64,000 nt of DNA. It comes from Neisseria elongata subsp. elongata. Its GTDB lineage: Bacteria; Pseudomonadota; Gammaproteobacteria; Burkholderiales; Neisseriaceae. Positions 1 to 8,641 of the stretch are shown here, piece by piece. The stretch is from positions 248,001-312,000 of the forward strand of contig NZ_FOPS01000001.1 of the NCBI RefSeq assembly GCF_900113545.1. Reading direction: 5' to 3'. The position numbers and the translations under genes were made by a program. Position 1 is the stretch's first letter, and each line of letters starts with the position of its first letter. Below the pieces are notes generated by a model that saw only the letters and a list, made by a program, of their open reading frames with translations, was not told the origin of the DNA and ran no database searches.

Positions 1-1
1 G

Positions 2-1102
2 TGGATAGGCAAACCGCTGATCCGTTCCAATTATGAAAACGAACACCTCAACGGCGACTACCGCTATTCCCTCGTCCGCATCCGCGACCATTCCGAAAGC
101 ATCGCCTTCTACAACGGCGAATGGCAGGAAGAAAAACAGCTCAAAGAACGCTTCCGCGCCATCGTCCGCAACCGCTGGCGCATAGCGCGGCAAAGCATCG
201 GCCTCAGCGGCTTCAACGACGTCTTCAGCCAAATCATGCAGCTTCTGCCGCTGATGCTGCAGGCTCCGCGCCTGTTTGCCGGACAAATCAAAATCGGCGA
301 CGTCCAACAAACCGTCCAATCCTTTGCCCGCCTGCAAAAATCGATGTCCTTCTTCCGCAATTTCTACAAAGACTTCACCGTCTACCGCGCCCGGCTCGAC
401 CGCTTGAGCGGCTTTATGGACTACCTCGACGCGCCGCAAACCGCCGACCGGCCGCAGGAAGAAGAAATTTCAGACGGCCTGATACTGGAAAACGTCGGCT
501 TGAAGCGCAACAACGGCGACACCCTGCTCTCCGGCATCAGTTTCCGCGCCGAATGCGGCGACTCACTGCTGATCCAAGGCCCCAGCGGCTGCGGCAAAAC
601 CTCCCTGCTGCGCACGCTGGCCGGACTGTGGCCTTTCGGCAGCAGCGGGAAAATCAGCCGCCCGCCGCGCAGCCGCACCCTGTTCGTCCCGCAAAAACCC
701 TATATGCCGCAAGGCACGCTGCTGCAATCCGTCTGCTACCCCGACATCGCCACCGACCCGCAAAACGTCGCCGCCGCCCTGCGCGAATGCCGCCTCGGAC
801 ACCTCGAACCGCTGCTCGATACCGCCGACAACTGGCAGCAACGCCTCTCGCCCGGCGAACTCCAGCGCATCGCCTTCGCCCGCATCCTGCTCGCCGCCCC
901 GCAACTCATCCTGCTCGACGAAGCTACCTCCGCGCTGGACGAACCGACCGAAGCCATGCTCTACACCTTAATCCGCAACCGCCTGCCCGACAGCATCATC
1001 ATCAGCATCGGCCACAGGGGCTCGCTGGCCGCCTTCCACAACCTCAACCTCACCGTCGGCAGCCTGCCCGACCTGCCCTGCGACTCCGCCCAACCCGCCT
1101 GA
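2..1102 (+). CDS. ABC exporter, fused permease/ATPase, SbmA/YddA type (5' end missing)
   Basis: The reading frame is open from base 2, so only the C-terminal part (about 366 residues) of a membrane/ATPase fusion is present. The first ~150 residues look like the end of the SbmA/BacA-like membrane domain, including the cytoplasmic segment with HSESIAFYNGE. The ATPase domain follows: Walker A GPSGCGKTS near base 580, signature LSPGELQRIAFAR near 847, Walker B LILLDEATSALD near 907, and an H-loop IGHRGS. Relatives export or import peptides, cobalamin-like molecules or long acyl compounds; the substrate cannot be told here. An inverted DUS pair follows the stop. Confidence 0.85.
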   Translation, partial: WIGKPLIRSNYENEHLNGDYRYSLVRIRDHSESIAFYNGEWQEEKQLKERFRAIVRNRWRIARQSIGLSGFNDVFSQIMQLLPLMLQAPRLFAGQIKIGDVQQTVQSFARLQKSMSFFRNFYKDFTVYRARLDRLSGFMDYLDAPQTADRPQEEEISDGLILENVGLKRNNGDTLLSGISFRAECGDSLLIQGPSGCGKTSLLRTLAGLWPFGSSGKISRPPRSRTLFVPQKPYMPQGTLLQSVCYPDIATDPQNVAAALRECRLGHLEPLLDTADNWQQRLSPGELQRIAFARILLAAPQLILLDEATSALDEPTEAMLYTLIRNRLPDSIIISIGHRGSLAAFHNLNLTVGSLPDLPCDSAQPA

Positions 1103-1115
1103 GCGCGCACCTTTT

Positions 1116-1167
1116 AAGGCCGTCTGAAAACACCGCATCCGAAGAAATACATGTTTTCAGACGGCCT
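1116..1167 (+). terminator. Inverted DUS pair, likely terminator
   Basis: AAGGCCGTCTGAAAA and its reverse complement lie about 23 bases apart, starting 13 bases after the ABC transporter stop. Such DUS hairpins commonly act as intrinsic terminators in Neisseria. Confidence 0.7.
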
Positions 1168-1234
1168 CCCGATGTTTGCCTATGCTAAAATCCGCACCGT
1201 TTGACGGCACACAAAACCACATAAAGGACGGACA

Positions 1235-2335
1235 ATGGCAGGCAACACTTTCGGACAACTCTTCACCGTTACCACTTTCGGCGAAAGCCACGGCGCAGGT
1301 TTGGGCTGCATCATCGACGGCTGCCCGCCCGGACTGGCATTGAACGAATCAGACATCCAAGCCGACCTCGACCGGCGCAAACCCGGCACCAGCCGCCACG
1401 TTACCCAACGCCGCGAAGCCGACCAAGTCGAAATCCTCTCCGGCGTCTTCGAAGGCAAAACCACCGGCACCCCCATCGCCCTCTTAATCCGCAATACCGA
1501 CCAACGCAGCAAAGACTACGGCAACATCGCCACCAGCTTCCGCCCCGGCCATGCCGACTATACCTACTGGCACAAATACGGCACGCGCGACTACCGCGGC
1601 GGCGGCAGGAGCTCCGCCCGCGAAACAGCCGCCCGCGTTGCCGCCGGAGCCGTTGCCAAAAAATGGCTGAAAGAAAAATTCGGCACGGAAATCACCGCCT
1701 ACGTTACCCAAGTCGGCGAAAAAGAAATTCAGTTTGAAGGCTGCGAACACATTTCCCAAAATCCCTTCTTCGCCGCCAACCAAAGCCAAATCGCCGAACT
1801 GGAAAACTATATGGACAGCGTGCGCAAATCCTTGGATTCCGTCGGCGCGAAGCTGCATATCAAAGCCGCCAACGTCCCCGTCGGCTTGGGCGAACCCGTA
1901 TTCGACCGCCTCGATGCCGAAATCGCCTACGCCATGATGGGCATCAACGCCGTCAAAGGCGTAGAAATCGGCGCGGGCTTCGGCAGCGTTGTCCAACGCG
2001 GCAGCGAACACGGCGACGAACTGACCTCGCAAGGCTTCCTGTCCAACCACGCCGGCGGCATCCTCGGCGGCATCAGCACCGGACAAGACATCCACGTCAA
2101 TATCGCCATCAAACCCACCAGCTCCATCGCCACACCGCGCCGCAGCATCGACATCAACGGTGACCCCGTCGAACTCGCCACCCACGGCAGGCACGACCCC
2201 TGCGTCGGCCTGCGCGCCGCCCCCATCGCCGAAGCCATGCTCGCGCTCGTGCTTATCGACCACGCCCTACGCCACCGCGCGCAAAATGCCGACGTAGCCG
2301 TTGATACGCCCGACATCGCCAAACAGCGCGGATAA
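1235..2335 (+). CDS. aroC: Chorismate synthase
   Basis: Cytoplasmic enzyme of the last shikimate step: it eliminates phosphate from 5-enolpyruvylshikimate-3-phosphate to give chorismate, using reduced FMN as a cofactor without net redox change. The 366-residue length is normal. Family signatures are visible: [18 protein letters not shown] at about residues 16-33, [12 protein letters not shown] near 121-132, and the C-terminal [17 protein letters not shown] near 317. The start is supported by AAGGACGG upstream of ATG. It stands as a single gene between a DUS hairpin and the Nudix gene 46 bases downstream. Nothing is unusual. Confidence 0.97.
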   Translation: MAGNTFGQLFTVTTFGESHGAGLGCIIDGCPPGLALNESDIQADLDRRKPGTSRHVTQRREADQVEILSGVFEGKTTGTPIALLIRNTDQRSKDYGNIATSFRPGHADYTYWHKYGTRDYRGGGRSSARETAARVAAGAVAKKWLKEKFGTEITAYVTQVGEKEIQFEGCEHISQNPFFAANQSQIAELENYMDSVRKSLDSVGAKLHIKAANVPVGLGEPVFDRLDAEIAYAMMGINAVKGVEIGAGFGSVVQRGSEHGDELTSQGFLSNHAGGILGGISTGQDIHVNIAIKPTSSIATPRRSIDINGDPVELATHGRHDPCVGLRAAPIAEAMLALVLIDHALRHRAQNADVAVDTPDIAKQRG

Positions 2336-2381
2336 AACAGAAAAGGCCGTCTGAAAACCATTTGACAAGGAACAGAGCGAT

Positions 2382-3182
2382 ATGAGCACAACTGATTCCC
2401 GCCCGTTGCTTCACGTCGTTGCCGGCATCATCCTGAACGGCAAAGGCGAATACCTGCTGTCTTCCCGTCCGGCAGGCAAGCCTTATGCCGGCTATTGGGA
2501 ATTTGCCGGCGGCAAGGTCGAGGCCGGCGAGAACGAAACCGCCGCGCTGCAACGCGAATTCGAAGAAGAACTCGGCATCCGCATCCATGCCGCCGTGCCG
2601 TGGCTGTGCCGCGTCCATTCCTACGAACACGCCCGCGTCCGCCTGCGTTTTTACCGCGTGGCGGCAGACCAATGGTCGGGCGATATACAGGCGCGCGAAG
2701 GCCAGGCATGGTCTTGGCAGAAAGCGGGCGACTTCACCGTTTCCCCTATGCTGCCGGCCAACGGCCCGCTGCTCAAAGCCCTCTCCGTGCCGACCGAACT
2801 GGCACTCTCCGCCGACGGCGCGCTTTGCGGCGAAAACGGCATGGGCGCATACCGCGTCGTGCCGTATGCGTCGGCCTTGCCGCAGGAAGCGAATATTTTA
2901 TTGCCCGTCGGCGCACTGCAAACCTCCGGCAGGCCGCCGCAGGCCGAAAGCGTATGGGTAGAGGTGGCGGACGCAAACGAATACCGCGCGGCTGCGGCAC
3001 ATCCGGCAACCGACGTTTTATTGTGGCGCGTGGCGGACGGTTCGGACGCACGGGCCGTGCTCGAAGCTTTGGACGAAGGCTGCTCCGTACCGCTGGCCGT
3101 GGCCGCACCCTCCGAAACGGCGGCTGCCTTCCGCAGCGCATGGCTGGCCGCCGGCGCGCAAGCCGTCGTGATAGGCGGATAA
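2382..3182 (+). CDS. Nudix hydrolase (MutT-like) with a C-terminal ThiE-like extension
   Basis: 266 residues. The N-terminal half is a Nudix domain of MutT type, with a complete Nudix box around residues 42-64 (GGKVEAGENETAA, then REFEEEL). MutT enzymes hydrolyse 8-oxo-dGTP and so prevent A:T to C:G mutation. The C-terminal ~125 residues are hydrophobic alternating alpha/beta with a final AGAQAVVIGG, as in the thiamine-phosphate-synthase-like module fused to Nudix domains in many proteobacteria. The module is short here, so catalysis by that half is doubtful. ATG follows AAGGAACAGAGCGAT. The function of the second half is inferred by resemblance only. Confidence 0.85.
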   Translation: MSTTDSRPLLHVVAGIILNGKGEYLLSSRPAGKPYAGYWEFAGGKVEAGENETAALQREFEEELGIRIHAAVPWLCRVHSYEHARVRLRFYRVAADQWSGDIQAREGQAWSWQKAGDFTVSPMLPANGPLLKALSVPTELALSADGALCGENGMGAYRVVPYASALPQEANILLPVGALQTSGRPPQAESVWVEVADANEYRAAAAHPATDVLLWRVADGSDARAVLEALDEGCSVPLAVAAPSETAAAFRSAWLAAGAQAVVIGG

Positions 3183-3303
3183 GTCCGATAGATGGAAAAA
3201 CAACGTCTTCCCATCCATCCGCCGCCGTTGTCGGGCAAACAAAATTCAGTCATTTTGAAAGTCAAGATATTTCATCTTGACCTGCGTTAAATTTGGTTAG
3301 AAT

Positions 3304-3345
3304 AAGGCCGTCTGAAAAATGCTTTTCATGCTTTTCAGACGGCCT
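3304..3345. terminator. Inverted DUS pair
   Basis: AAGGCCGTCTGAAAA and TTTTCAGACGGCCT flank a short spacer between the Nudix gene and the MFS gene. The pair could be read in frame as an N-terminal extension of the MFS gene, which is why that extension was not accepted. Confidence 0.65.
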
Positions 3346-3379
3346 CTTCTTTATTAACTTCCCATATGCGTCCGTTCCC

Positions 3380-4912
3380 ATGTCCTTCTTAGATAAAGCA
3401 AACACCGTAGCGCCGGCCGACTTCAACCGCTGGCTGGTGCCGCCCGCCGCGCTGGCGGTCCACCTTTCCATCGGGCAGATTTACGCCTATTCCGTTTTCA
3501 ACGCCCCGCTGACGAAAGTCCTCGGCATCACCGAATCCGCACCCGGCGACTGGTCGCTGGCCACCGTGGGCTGGATATTCAGCATCGCGCTGGCGGTGCT
3601 GGGCGCATCGGCCGCGATGTTCGGCAGATGGATGGAGCGCGTCGGCCCGCGCAAAGCGATGTTCGTTGCCGCCGTCTGCTTCGGGTTGGGCTTCCTCGTC
3701 TCCGCGCTGGGCGTGCGGCAGCACAACCTGTGGCTGCTGTATCTGGGCAACGGCGTACTCGGCGGCGTGGGGCTGGGATTGGGCTATATCGGCCCCGTCT
3801 CCACGCTGATGAAATGGTTTCCCGACAAACCGGGCATGGCCACGGGCCTGGCGATTATGGGCTTCGGCGGCGGCGCGATGCTGGCCTCCCCGCTGTCGGT
3901 GGTGCTGATGGACTTCTTTAAAAGCGCGACTTCGGTCGGCGTGGCGGAAACCTTCGTCGTCCTCGGCATCCTCTATTTCTTCTTCATGCTTTTCGGCGTG
4001 CTGACTATCCGCATCCCCGCAGAAGGCTGGAAACCTGCCGGCTTCGTGCCGAAAGCGGGCGGGAAACTGGTCAGCAGCAAGCACGTTACCGCCTCACAGG
4101 CCGTCAAAACGCCGCAGTTTTACCTGCTGTTCTGGATTCTGTGCCTGAACGTTACCGCCGGCATCGGCGTGCTGGGACAGGCTTCGGTCATGATACAGGA
4201 ACTGTTTTCCGAACAATCCGTCGGCGCGGGTGCGGCGGTCGGTGCGGCGGCGGCGGCCGGCTTCGTCGGCCTGTTGAGCCTGTTCAACATGGGCGGCCGC
4301 TTTTTCTGGTCCAGCATCTCCGACCGGTTGGGGCGCAAACCGACCTACAACCTCTTCTTCATCCTCGGCGCACTGCTCTATTTCGCCATCCCCTCGTTGG
4401 GCGAAAGCGGCAGCAAAACGCTGTTCATCATCGGCTTCTGCGTCATCATCTCCATGTACGGCGGAGGGTTTGCCGCCATGCCGGTATACATCAAAGACCT
4501 GTTCGGCACACTGGAAGTCGGCGCCATCCACGGCCGTGTCCTCCTGGCCTGGTCTACCGCCGCCGTGCTCGGTCCCGTGCTGGTGAACTACATCCGGCAG
4601 GGACAAATCGACAGCGGCGTGCCGGCGGCACAGGCATACAGCATCACCATGTACATCATGGCCGGACTTCTGATTCTCGGCCTGATCTGCAACCTGCTGG
4701 TGCGGCCGGTAAACGAAAAACACCATGCCGACGGCAGCTTCCACATCCCGCACCAAGTGCCGGAAGAAAGCGCGTTTGAAGAAGCGGCGCAGGCGGCGGA
4801 AGAAATCGCCCACAGCGGCACGGGCGTGAAACTGCGCTGGCTCGCGGTCGGCATCCCGCTGGCCTACGGCGTGATTATGGTCGCGCTCAAGGTATTGGAT
4901 TTGTTCCGCTAA
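3380..4912 (+). CDS. MFS transporter, OFA (oxalate/formate antiporter-like) family
   Basis: 510 residues with about twelve hydrophobic helices and a hydrophilic C-terminal insertion (charged Glu/Ala stretch around residue 465) before the last helix. The FNRWLVPPAALAVHLSIGQ N-terminus, the RMERVGPRK-like loop (WMERVGPRKAMF) and GRFFWSSISDRLGRK are typical of the OFA family of monocarboxylate or oxalate transporters. The substrate is unknown. I start at ATG 3380 (MSFLDKAN). A longer frame from 3293 would translate the DUS hairpin into protein. The Shine-Dalgarno sequence is weak. The gene is monocistronic. Confidence 0.88.
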   Translation: MSFLDKANTVAPADFNRWLVPPAALAVHLSIGQIYAYSVFNAPLTKVLGITESAPGDWSLATVGWIFSIALAVLGASAAMFGRWMERVGPRKAMFVAAVCFGLGFLVSALGVRQHNLWLLYLGNGVLGGVGLGLGYIGPVSTLMKWFPDKPGMATGLAIMGFGGGAMLASPLSVVLMDFFKSATSVGVAETFVVLGILYFFFMLFGVLTIRIPAEGWKPAGFVPKAGGKLVSSKHVTASQAVKTPQFYLLFWILCLNVTAGIGVLGQASVMIQELFSEQSVGAGAAVGAAAAAGFVGLLSLFNMGGRFFWSSISDRLGRKPTYNLFFILGALLYFAIPSLGESGSKTLFIIGFCVIISMYGGGFAAMPVYIKDLFGTLEVGAIHGRVLLAWSTAAVLGPVLVNYIRQGQIDSGVPAAQAYSITMYIMAGLLILGLICNLLVRPVNEKHHADGSFHIPHQVPEESAFEEAAQAAEEIAHSGTGVKLRWLAVGIPLAYGVIMVALKVLDLFR

Positions 4913-5022
4913 ACCCGCGCTTCCCGACAGACCGCATCTCGTCAAAGGCAAAGCCGAGGCAGGCTTCCGCCCCGACGCGGCAAATATGGCAATCAAGCCG
5001 CGCAGCTTATAAATGCCCATGC

Positions 5023-5125
5023 CGTCATTCCCGCGTAGGCGGGAATCCAGAGGGTTGTTCTGCGGCAGACTTTAGCTACACCCGAAAATCCAAGGCTCGG
5101 ACTCTCCGCCTGCGCGGGAATGACG
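5023..5125. repeat. dRS3-flanked neisserial intergenic mosaic element (NIME)
   Basis: A perfect dRS3 unit lies at 5027-5046: ATTCCC, eight bases, GGGAAT. About 60 bases later a second, half-preserved copy in opposite orientation (GCGGGAATGACG, ending near 5125) closes the element. dRS3 repeats flank RS units in neisserial intergenic regions and are hot spots for recombination and filamentous-phage integration. The rest of the 4913-5257 gap contains only this element and a DUS hairpin. Confidence 0.8.
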
Positions 5126-5192
5126 TTTAACACTCGATTCGACATCTGAAACTCAGTGAATCGTTGATATATATTCCGTCCGTACAACAATC

Positions 5193-5235
5193 AAAGGCCG
5201 TCTGAAAAACCGAAACACGGTTTTCAGACGGCCTC
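5193..5235. terminator. Inverted DUS pair
   Basis: AAAGGCCGTCTGAAAA and TTTTCAGACGGCCT pair across a short loop between the convergent ends of the MFS gene and hemO. It can serve both strands. Confidence 0.7.
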
Positions 5236-5257
5236 CCTGTTTATAGCAGCTTAATGC

Positions 5258-5875
5258 TTAATGGCGGTGCGCCTGCATTCCTTCCGGTGCTTCCGCGCCT
5301 TCGGGCAGGCCGAAGGTTTCGCGCAGCACGACTTTATAGAAGGCGAACGCTTCTTTCGCGCCTTCAATCGCTTCGGCCTGAGCTTCTTCGCTCAAAGGCA
5401 GCGCGTTTAAGAGTTCGACGAAGGCACGCCAGTGTTTGCCGCGGCCGGCGGGATGGGGGGCCAAATGGCGCGCGCCTTTTTCTTCGTTGAATTCGAGCTG
5501 TTTGGCGTGTTTGAACAAGAAAGCCGCGCCCAAGTTCGAGCCTTCGGCGCAGTAGAGCCAGCCGATGGCTTTGTTACCGGTTTCGTGCGGCAGCGGTTTA
5601 TCGTATTCGTAAGGCTGTTCGCCCAAGTCGGCCAAATCTTTGACCACGGCATCGTAACGCGCCATGTATTCCAGTTCGGGAATGGCTTTATTCAATTCGG
5701 GGTCTTTGTAGATGTGGTCCACCGCTTTGTGGAACACGGATTGCAGTTTCAAAAACTTGATGTAGTTCTCGTTGCTGACGAAGGGTTCGACCGACATCAC
5801 CAAGTTGTCCACGCTGTCGTGGACGGTGGTGGTTTTTTCTTTGAGTGTTTTGGCAAATGTGGTTTCGTTGCTCAT
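5258..5875 (-). CDS. hemO: Haem oxygenase (HemO/HmuO type)
   Basis: 205 residues, close to the neisserial HemO length. It opens haem to release iron, biliverdin and CO in the cytoplasm. The proximal haem-ligand candidate is the His in TTTVHDSV (residue 19 here). The distal helix motif is seen in YCAEGSNLGAAFL, which carries the conserved glycines. The start at 5875 (MSNETTF) fits the family; an upstream in-frame extension would translate a DUS hairpin. It lies 77 bases downstream of hmbR on the same strand, so the receptor brings haem in and HemO degrades it. As I recall, meningococcal hemO sits upstream of hmbR, so the order is reversed here. Confidence 0.93.
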   Translation of the reverse strand: MSNETTFAKTLKEKTTTVHDSVDNLVMSVEPFVSNENYIKFLKLQSVFHKAVDHIYKDPELNKAIPELEYMARYDAVVKDLADLGEQPYEYDKPLPHETGNKAIGWLYCAEGSNLGAAFLFKHAKQLEFNEEKGARHLAPHPAGRGKHWRAFVELLNALPLSEEAQAEAIEGAKEAFAFYKVVLRETFGLPEGAEAPEGMQAHRH

Positions 5876-5898
5876 TGTATTTCCTTTCGGGTTGTATG

Positions 5899-5939
5899 CT
5901 TTCAGACGGCCTTTTGCTGCTTCGAAGGCCGTCTGAAAA
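5899..5939 (-). terminator. DUS hairpin between hmbR and hemO
   Basis: TTCAGACGGCCTTTT and AAGGCCGTCTGAAA face each other in the hmbR-hemO gap. It may reduce read-through from hmbR into hemO or simply be an uptake signal. Confidence 0.5.
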
Positions 5940-5952
5940 CGGTTAAACGGGT

Positions 5953-8274
5953 TTAGAACTTCCATTCCAGCGATACGGCGTAGTTGCGGCCGGGCGCATA
6001 ATAACGTTCCAAGCCTTTGCCGTTACGGTCTACGGAGTTGGTAGTACTATTGGCATTGATTCCGCGCAATGCATCCCATGTGTGGTATTTACGGTTGAAT
6101 AAGTTATACACACCCGCGCGCAGGGTCAGGTTTTTCGCCGGACGGTAAAAGCCGTATAAGTCGAATACATAGGCTTTTTTGTTGAGGTATTTGTAAGTGG
6201 CGATTTCTTTATACTGTTCTGTTTTCGTGCATACTTCTTCATCGGTCCAGTAATCGTATTCGTATTCCAGGCAGCGGTCTTTGATTTCTTCTACTTTGGC
6301 ATCACGCGGTTTTTTACCACCCAAATAAGTCAGTCTGGAGAACACGCCCCATTTGCCGTCAGGCCGTTCATAGTCCAAACCAATAACGGCTTTTAACGGT
6401 TGGATGGATAACAAACTTTTCGCATCCGACAATTTCCCGTGGCTGTAGCCCAGTGTGCCGGAAAGTTTCCAACCCTCCGATAGATTCAAGCTGCTTTTGA
6501 TTTCCAAACCTGAAATACGTGCTTTATCGATATTGACCGTTTGCGACATCGGAGTTTGGAAAGTTCGCCCATATTGGGTTTGTTCTATCAGATTGGTTTG
6601 TTCAAATAGGAAATCACGATAACTGCTGTGATATACATTCAGGTCAAACATTCCTCTTTGATGGTTCGCCTGCAATGAAAGCGTATGATTGATGCTTCTT
6701 TCGGGTTTCAAATCCCGATTGGACTTCCATGTGCCATAGGCGTTGGTAAAAGTAAAATACATTTCTGATGCAGTCGGCACACGGTAGCCGCTGGAAAAGT
6801 TGTAACCGATTTTCCAAGTTGGGTTAATCTGTGCATACAGACCAGCAAAACCGCTCCAGTTGGATAAATTGGCACCATCAGGCTTACCTTCCGCCGTACA
6901 GGCTCTGCTGCAAGGTGCATTTAAATCCAATGGTTTAAGCTTTTCGCTATCATAACGCACACCAAATTGCCCTGAAAAAACAGGACTCCACGTTATATTG
7001 TCTTTTATCGATAATCCATACTGCGTGGTTCTGACCGGATATTGGATGGTTTCGCGGACGGTGTCGGGCGGGTTGCCGTATCTAGCGTTGGACGCGATAT
7101 TGATTTGGTCTTCGTTCAGAGTCTCAAAATTTCGTCTGGAGATGAAAGCTTTAAGGCTTAACACATGTTGTCCGGCGGCACGGAAAGGTTGGCTGTCCAT
7201 ACGCAGGGTGAAACGCTGGAAGCGTGTCGTCATACTGCGGTCTTTAATTTCATCCAATTCTTTTTCATCTGTTTGCCGATTTCTGCCGCCGGCATAATTT
7301 ACCGCCCTCAAGTCAGTATATTGATAGTCGTAATCCGCCTTCAACATAGAAAGCCACGGAGACTCCGGCGTATATTCATAATACGTGTTGAAATTGATAC
7401 GCTTGTGCTTGTCATCCGCTTCACGCCATGCCGAACCGTAGGATGTATAGGAACGCTCATCTGTGTAGTTGCCCCCATTCTGACCATTAGCCGCTATACC
7501 AATACGATGTGCCGGAGCAATCTGCCAGTTAATCTTGGCCAAATAGCTGTGATTTCGATGCTTCGCAGGATCAGGATGTTGGCTTTGACTATATCTATAC
7601 TCTGGTCCTTCCCCTCGACTTTTCATCTGATGCCCATAACGTTGAGAATAAAGCAATACGGCATCCACGCTATCTCCCTGAAAACCGAAGCCAACAGTAT
7701 TGGTCCATTCCCGGTTTTTAGTGGCATAACCACTTCTAACCAATGTGCCAAATTTTTTATCAGGCTGAACAATATTCCCTGCATCCAGTGTACGATAATT
7801 GACATTTCCACCCAAAGCACCGCTGCCTGATTGGAATGAATCCGCACCTTTCACAATATCAATATTACCGACCAGTTCAGGATCGATGGACAAACGGGAT
7901 GGATTGAAATTCCCATAACGAGCATAAAGTGTGTTTTCTTCCGAATCAGGCAAACTAACACCATCCACACTGATACCAACACGGTTACCTTCTACTCCGC
8001 GCATGGCAAAACCCTTCAAGTGACGGCCGTTATCCACAATACCGACATCTGGCGAATAACGCACCAAATCACGGGTATCCCGAATCATTTGCTCTTGAAT
8101 GGTTTTGGCATTTACCCGTTCCACGGAGGCCGGCGCGTTGCGGCGGCCTTTTACCGTTACTTGTTTCAGCGCGTCTGATTTTTCTACCGGTTCGACGCTG
8201 TCGGCCGCATGGGCGGCGCAGCAGAACAGAAGCCCTACGGACAAGGCTATTGGCGTCATTTTGTTGTGCTTCAT
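5953..8274 (-). CDS. hmbR: TonB-dependent haemoglobin/haem receptor (HmbR-like)
   Basis: 773-residue outer-membrane receptor. A signal peptide ends at AAHAADS. A TonB-box-like LKQVTVKG follows, then the plug domain with GFAMRGVEGNRVGISVDGVSLPD and SGALGGNV, and a 22-strand barrel ending in aromatic EWKF. The NRPD/FRAP-type haem-receptor segment is represented by FSSGYRVPTASEMYFTF. The extracellular loop near residues 658-685 holds two Cys. Meningococcal HmbR varies by a poly-G tract; no G run of six or more is visible here. Codon composition is AT-richer than flanking genes, especially for bases 7300-7960, suggesting mosaic ancestry. A putative Fur region lies upstream. Confidence 0.9.
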   Translation of the reverse strand: MKHNKMTPIALSVGLLFCCAAHAADSVEPVEKSDALKQVTVKGRRNAPASVERVNAKTIQEQMIRDTRDLVRYSPDVGIVDNGRHLKGFAMRGVEGNRVGISVDGVSLPDSEENTLYARYGNFNPSRLSIDPELVGNIDIVKGADSFQSGSGALGGNVNYRTLDAGNIVQPDKKFGTLVRSGYATKNREWTNTVGFGFQGDSVDAVLLYSQRYGHQMKSRGEGPEYRYSQSQHPDPAKHRNHSYLAKINWQIAPAHRIGIAANGQNGGNYTDERSYTSYGSAWREADDKHKRINFNTYYEYTPESPWLSMLKADYDYQYTDLRAVNYAGGRNRQTDEKELDEIKDRSMTTRFQRFTLRMDSQPFRAAGQHVLSLKAFISRRNFETLNEDQINIASNARYGNPPDTVRETIQYPVRTTQYGLSIKDNITWSPVFSGQFGVRYDSEKLKPLDLNAPCSRACTAEGKPDGANLSNWSGFAGLYAQINPTWKIGYNFSSGYRVPTASEMYFTFTNAYGTWKSNRDLKPERSINHTLSLQANHQRGMFDLNVYHSSYRDFLFEQTNLIEQTQYGRTFQTPMSQTVNIDKARISGLEIKSSLNLSEGWKLSGTLGYSHGKLSDAKSLLSIQPLKAVIGLDYERPDGKWGVFSRLTYLGGKKPRDAKVEEIKDRCLEYEYDYWTDEEVCTKTEQYKEIATYKYLNKKAYVFDLYGFYRPAKNLTLRAGVYNLFNRKYHTWDALRGINANSTTNSVDRNGKGLERYYAPGRNYAVSLEWKF

Positions 8275-8338
8275 TTCATTTCCTCTGAAGTTCGTCTGTA
8301 TCCGTAACCGTTTCTCAATGCGGCTGTTACTTTGCCAT

Positions 8339-8452
8339 AATTGATAATGGTTTTCTATCGATGCGGATTATCCGATATGAAATTTACTCAGGCAAATTTT
8401 TGCTTACATCAAGCGGCGTTAATTTCACACTTCCTTATCATCAAGATAATGT
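8339..8452 (-). promoter_or_regulatory. Candidate Fur-binding region upstream of hmbR
   Basis: Two AT-rich palindromic patches occur in the 367-base gap before hmbR. One is GATAATGGTTTTCTATC at 8343-8359, and the other is TTATCATCAAGATAA at 8436-8450, with inverted TTATC/GATAA arms. Both resemble degenerate Fur boxes, fitting iron repression of a haem receptor. The rest of the gap (8460-8570) shows only AT-rich sequence and no convincing gene. Confidence 0.4.
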
Positions 8453-8572
8453 GATTTATTCTCTATAACTTTGTATTACTTGAATTTATGTTTTCTAATT
8501 AATGAAAATATTTGGAATCGTGCCGGAAGCCCTGTTTTTTTCTGTTGGTATTCGGCAACAATGGCGATAAAA

Positions 8573-8603
8573 AGACGGCATGACTTATTAAGTCATGCCG
8601 TCT
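8573..8603 (-). terminator. Perfect 15-bp inverted repeat, terminator of the acyltransferase gene
   Basis: AGACGGCATGACTTA and TAAGTCATGCCGTCT form a perfect palindrome around one base, 39 bases past the stop of the minus-strand acyltransferase gene. The arms contain an AT-dialect-like ATGCCGTCTG core, unlike the AG dialect elsewhere. Confidence 0.65.
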
Positions 8604-8641
8604 GCATCGATAAAGGAATATCCGTCAGGCTTGCCGCCCGG

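Noticed and set aside
1484-2263. Minus-strand open frame opposite aroC
   Set aside because: Antisense shadow of a complete chorismate synthase; composition typical of GC-rich shadow frames.
3293-3379. N-terminal extension of the MFS gene
   Set aside because: It would translate the DUS hairpin into protein; the family N-terminus begins at 3380.
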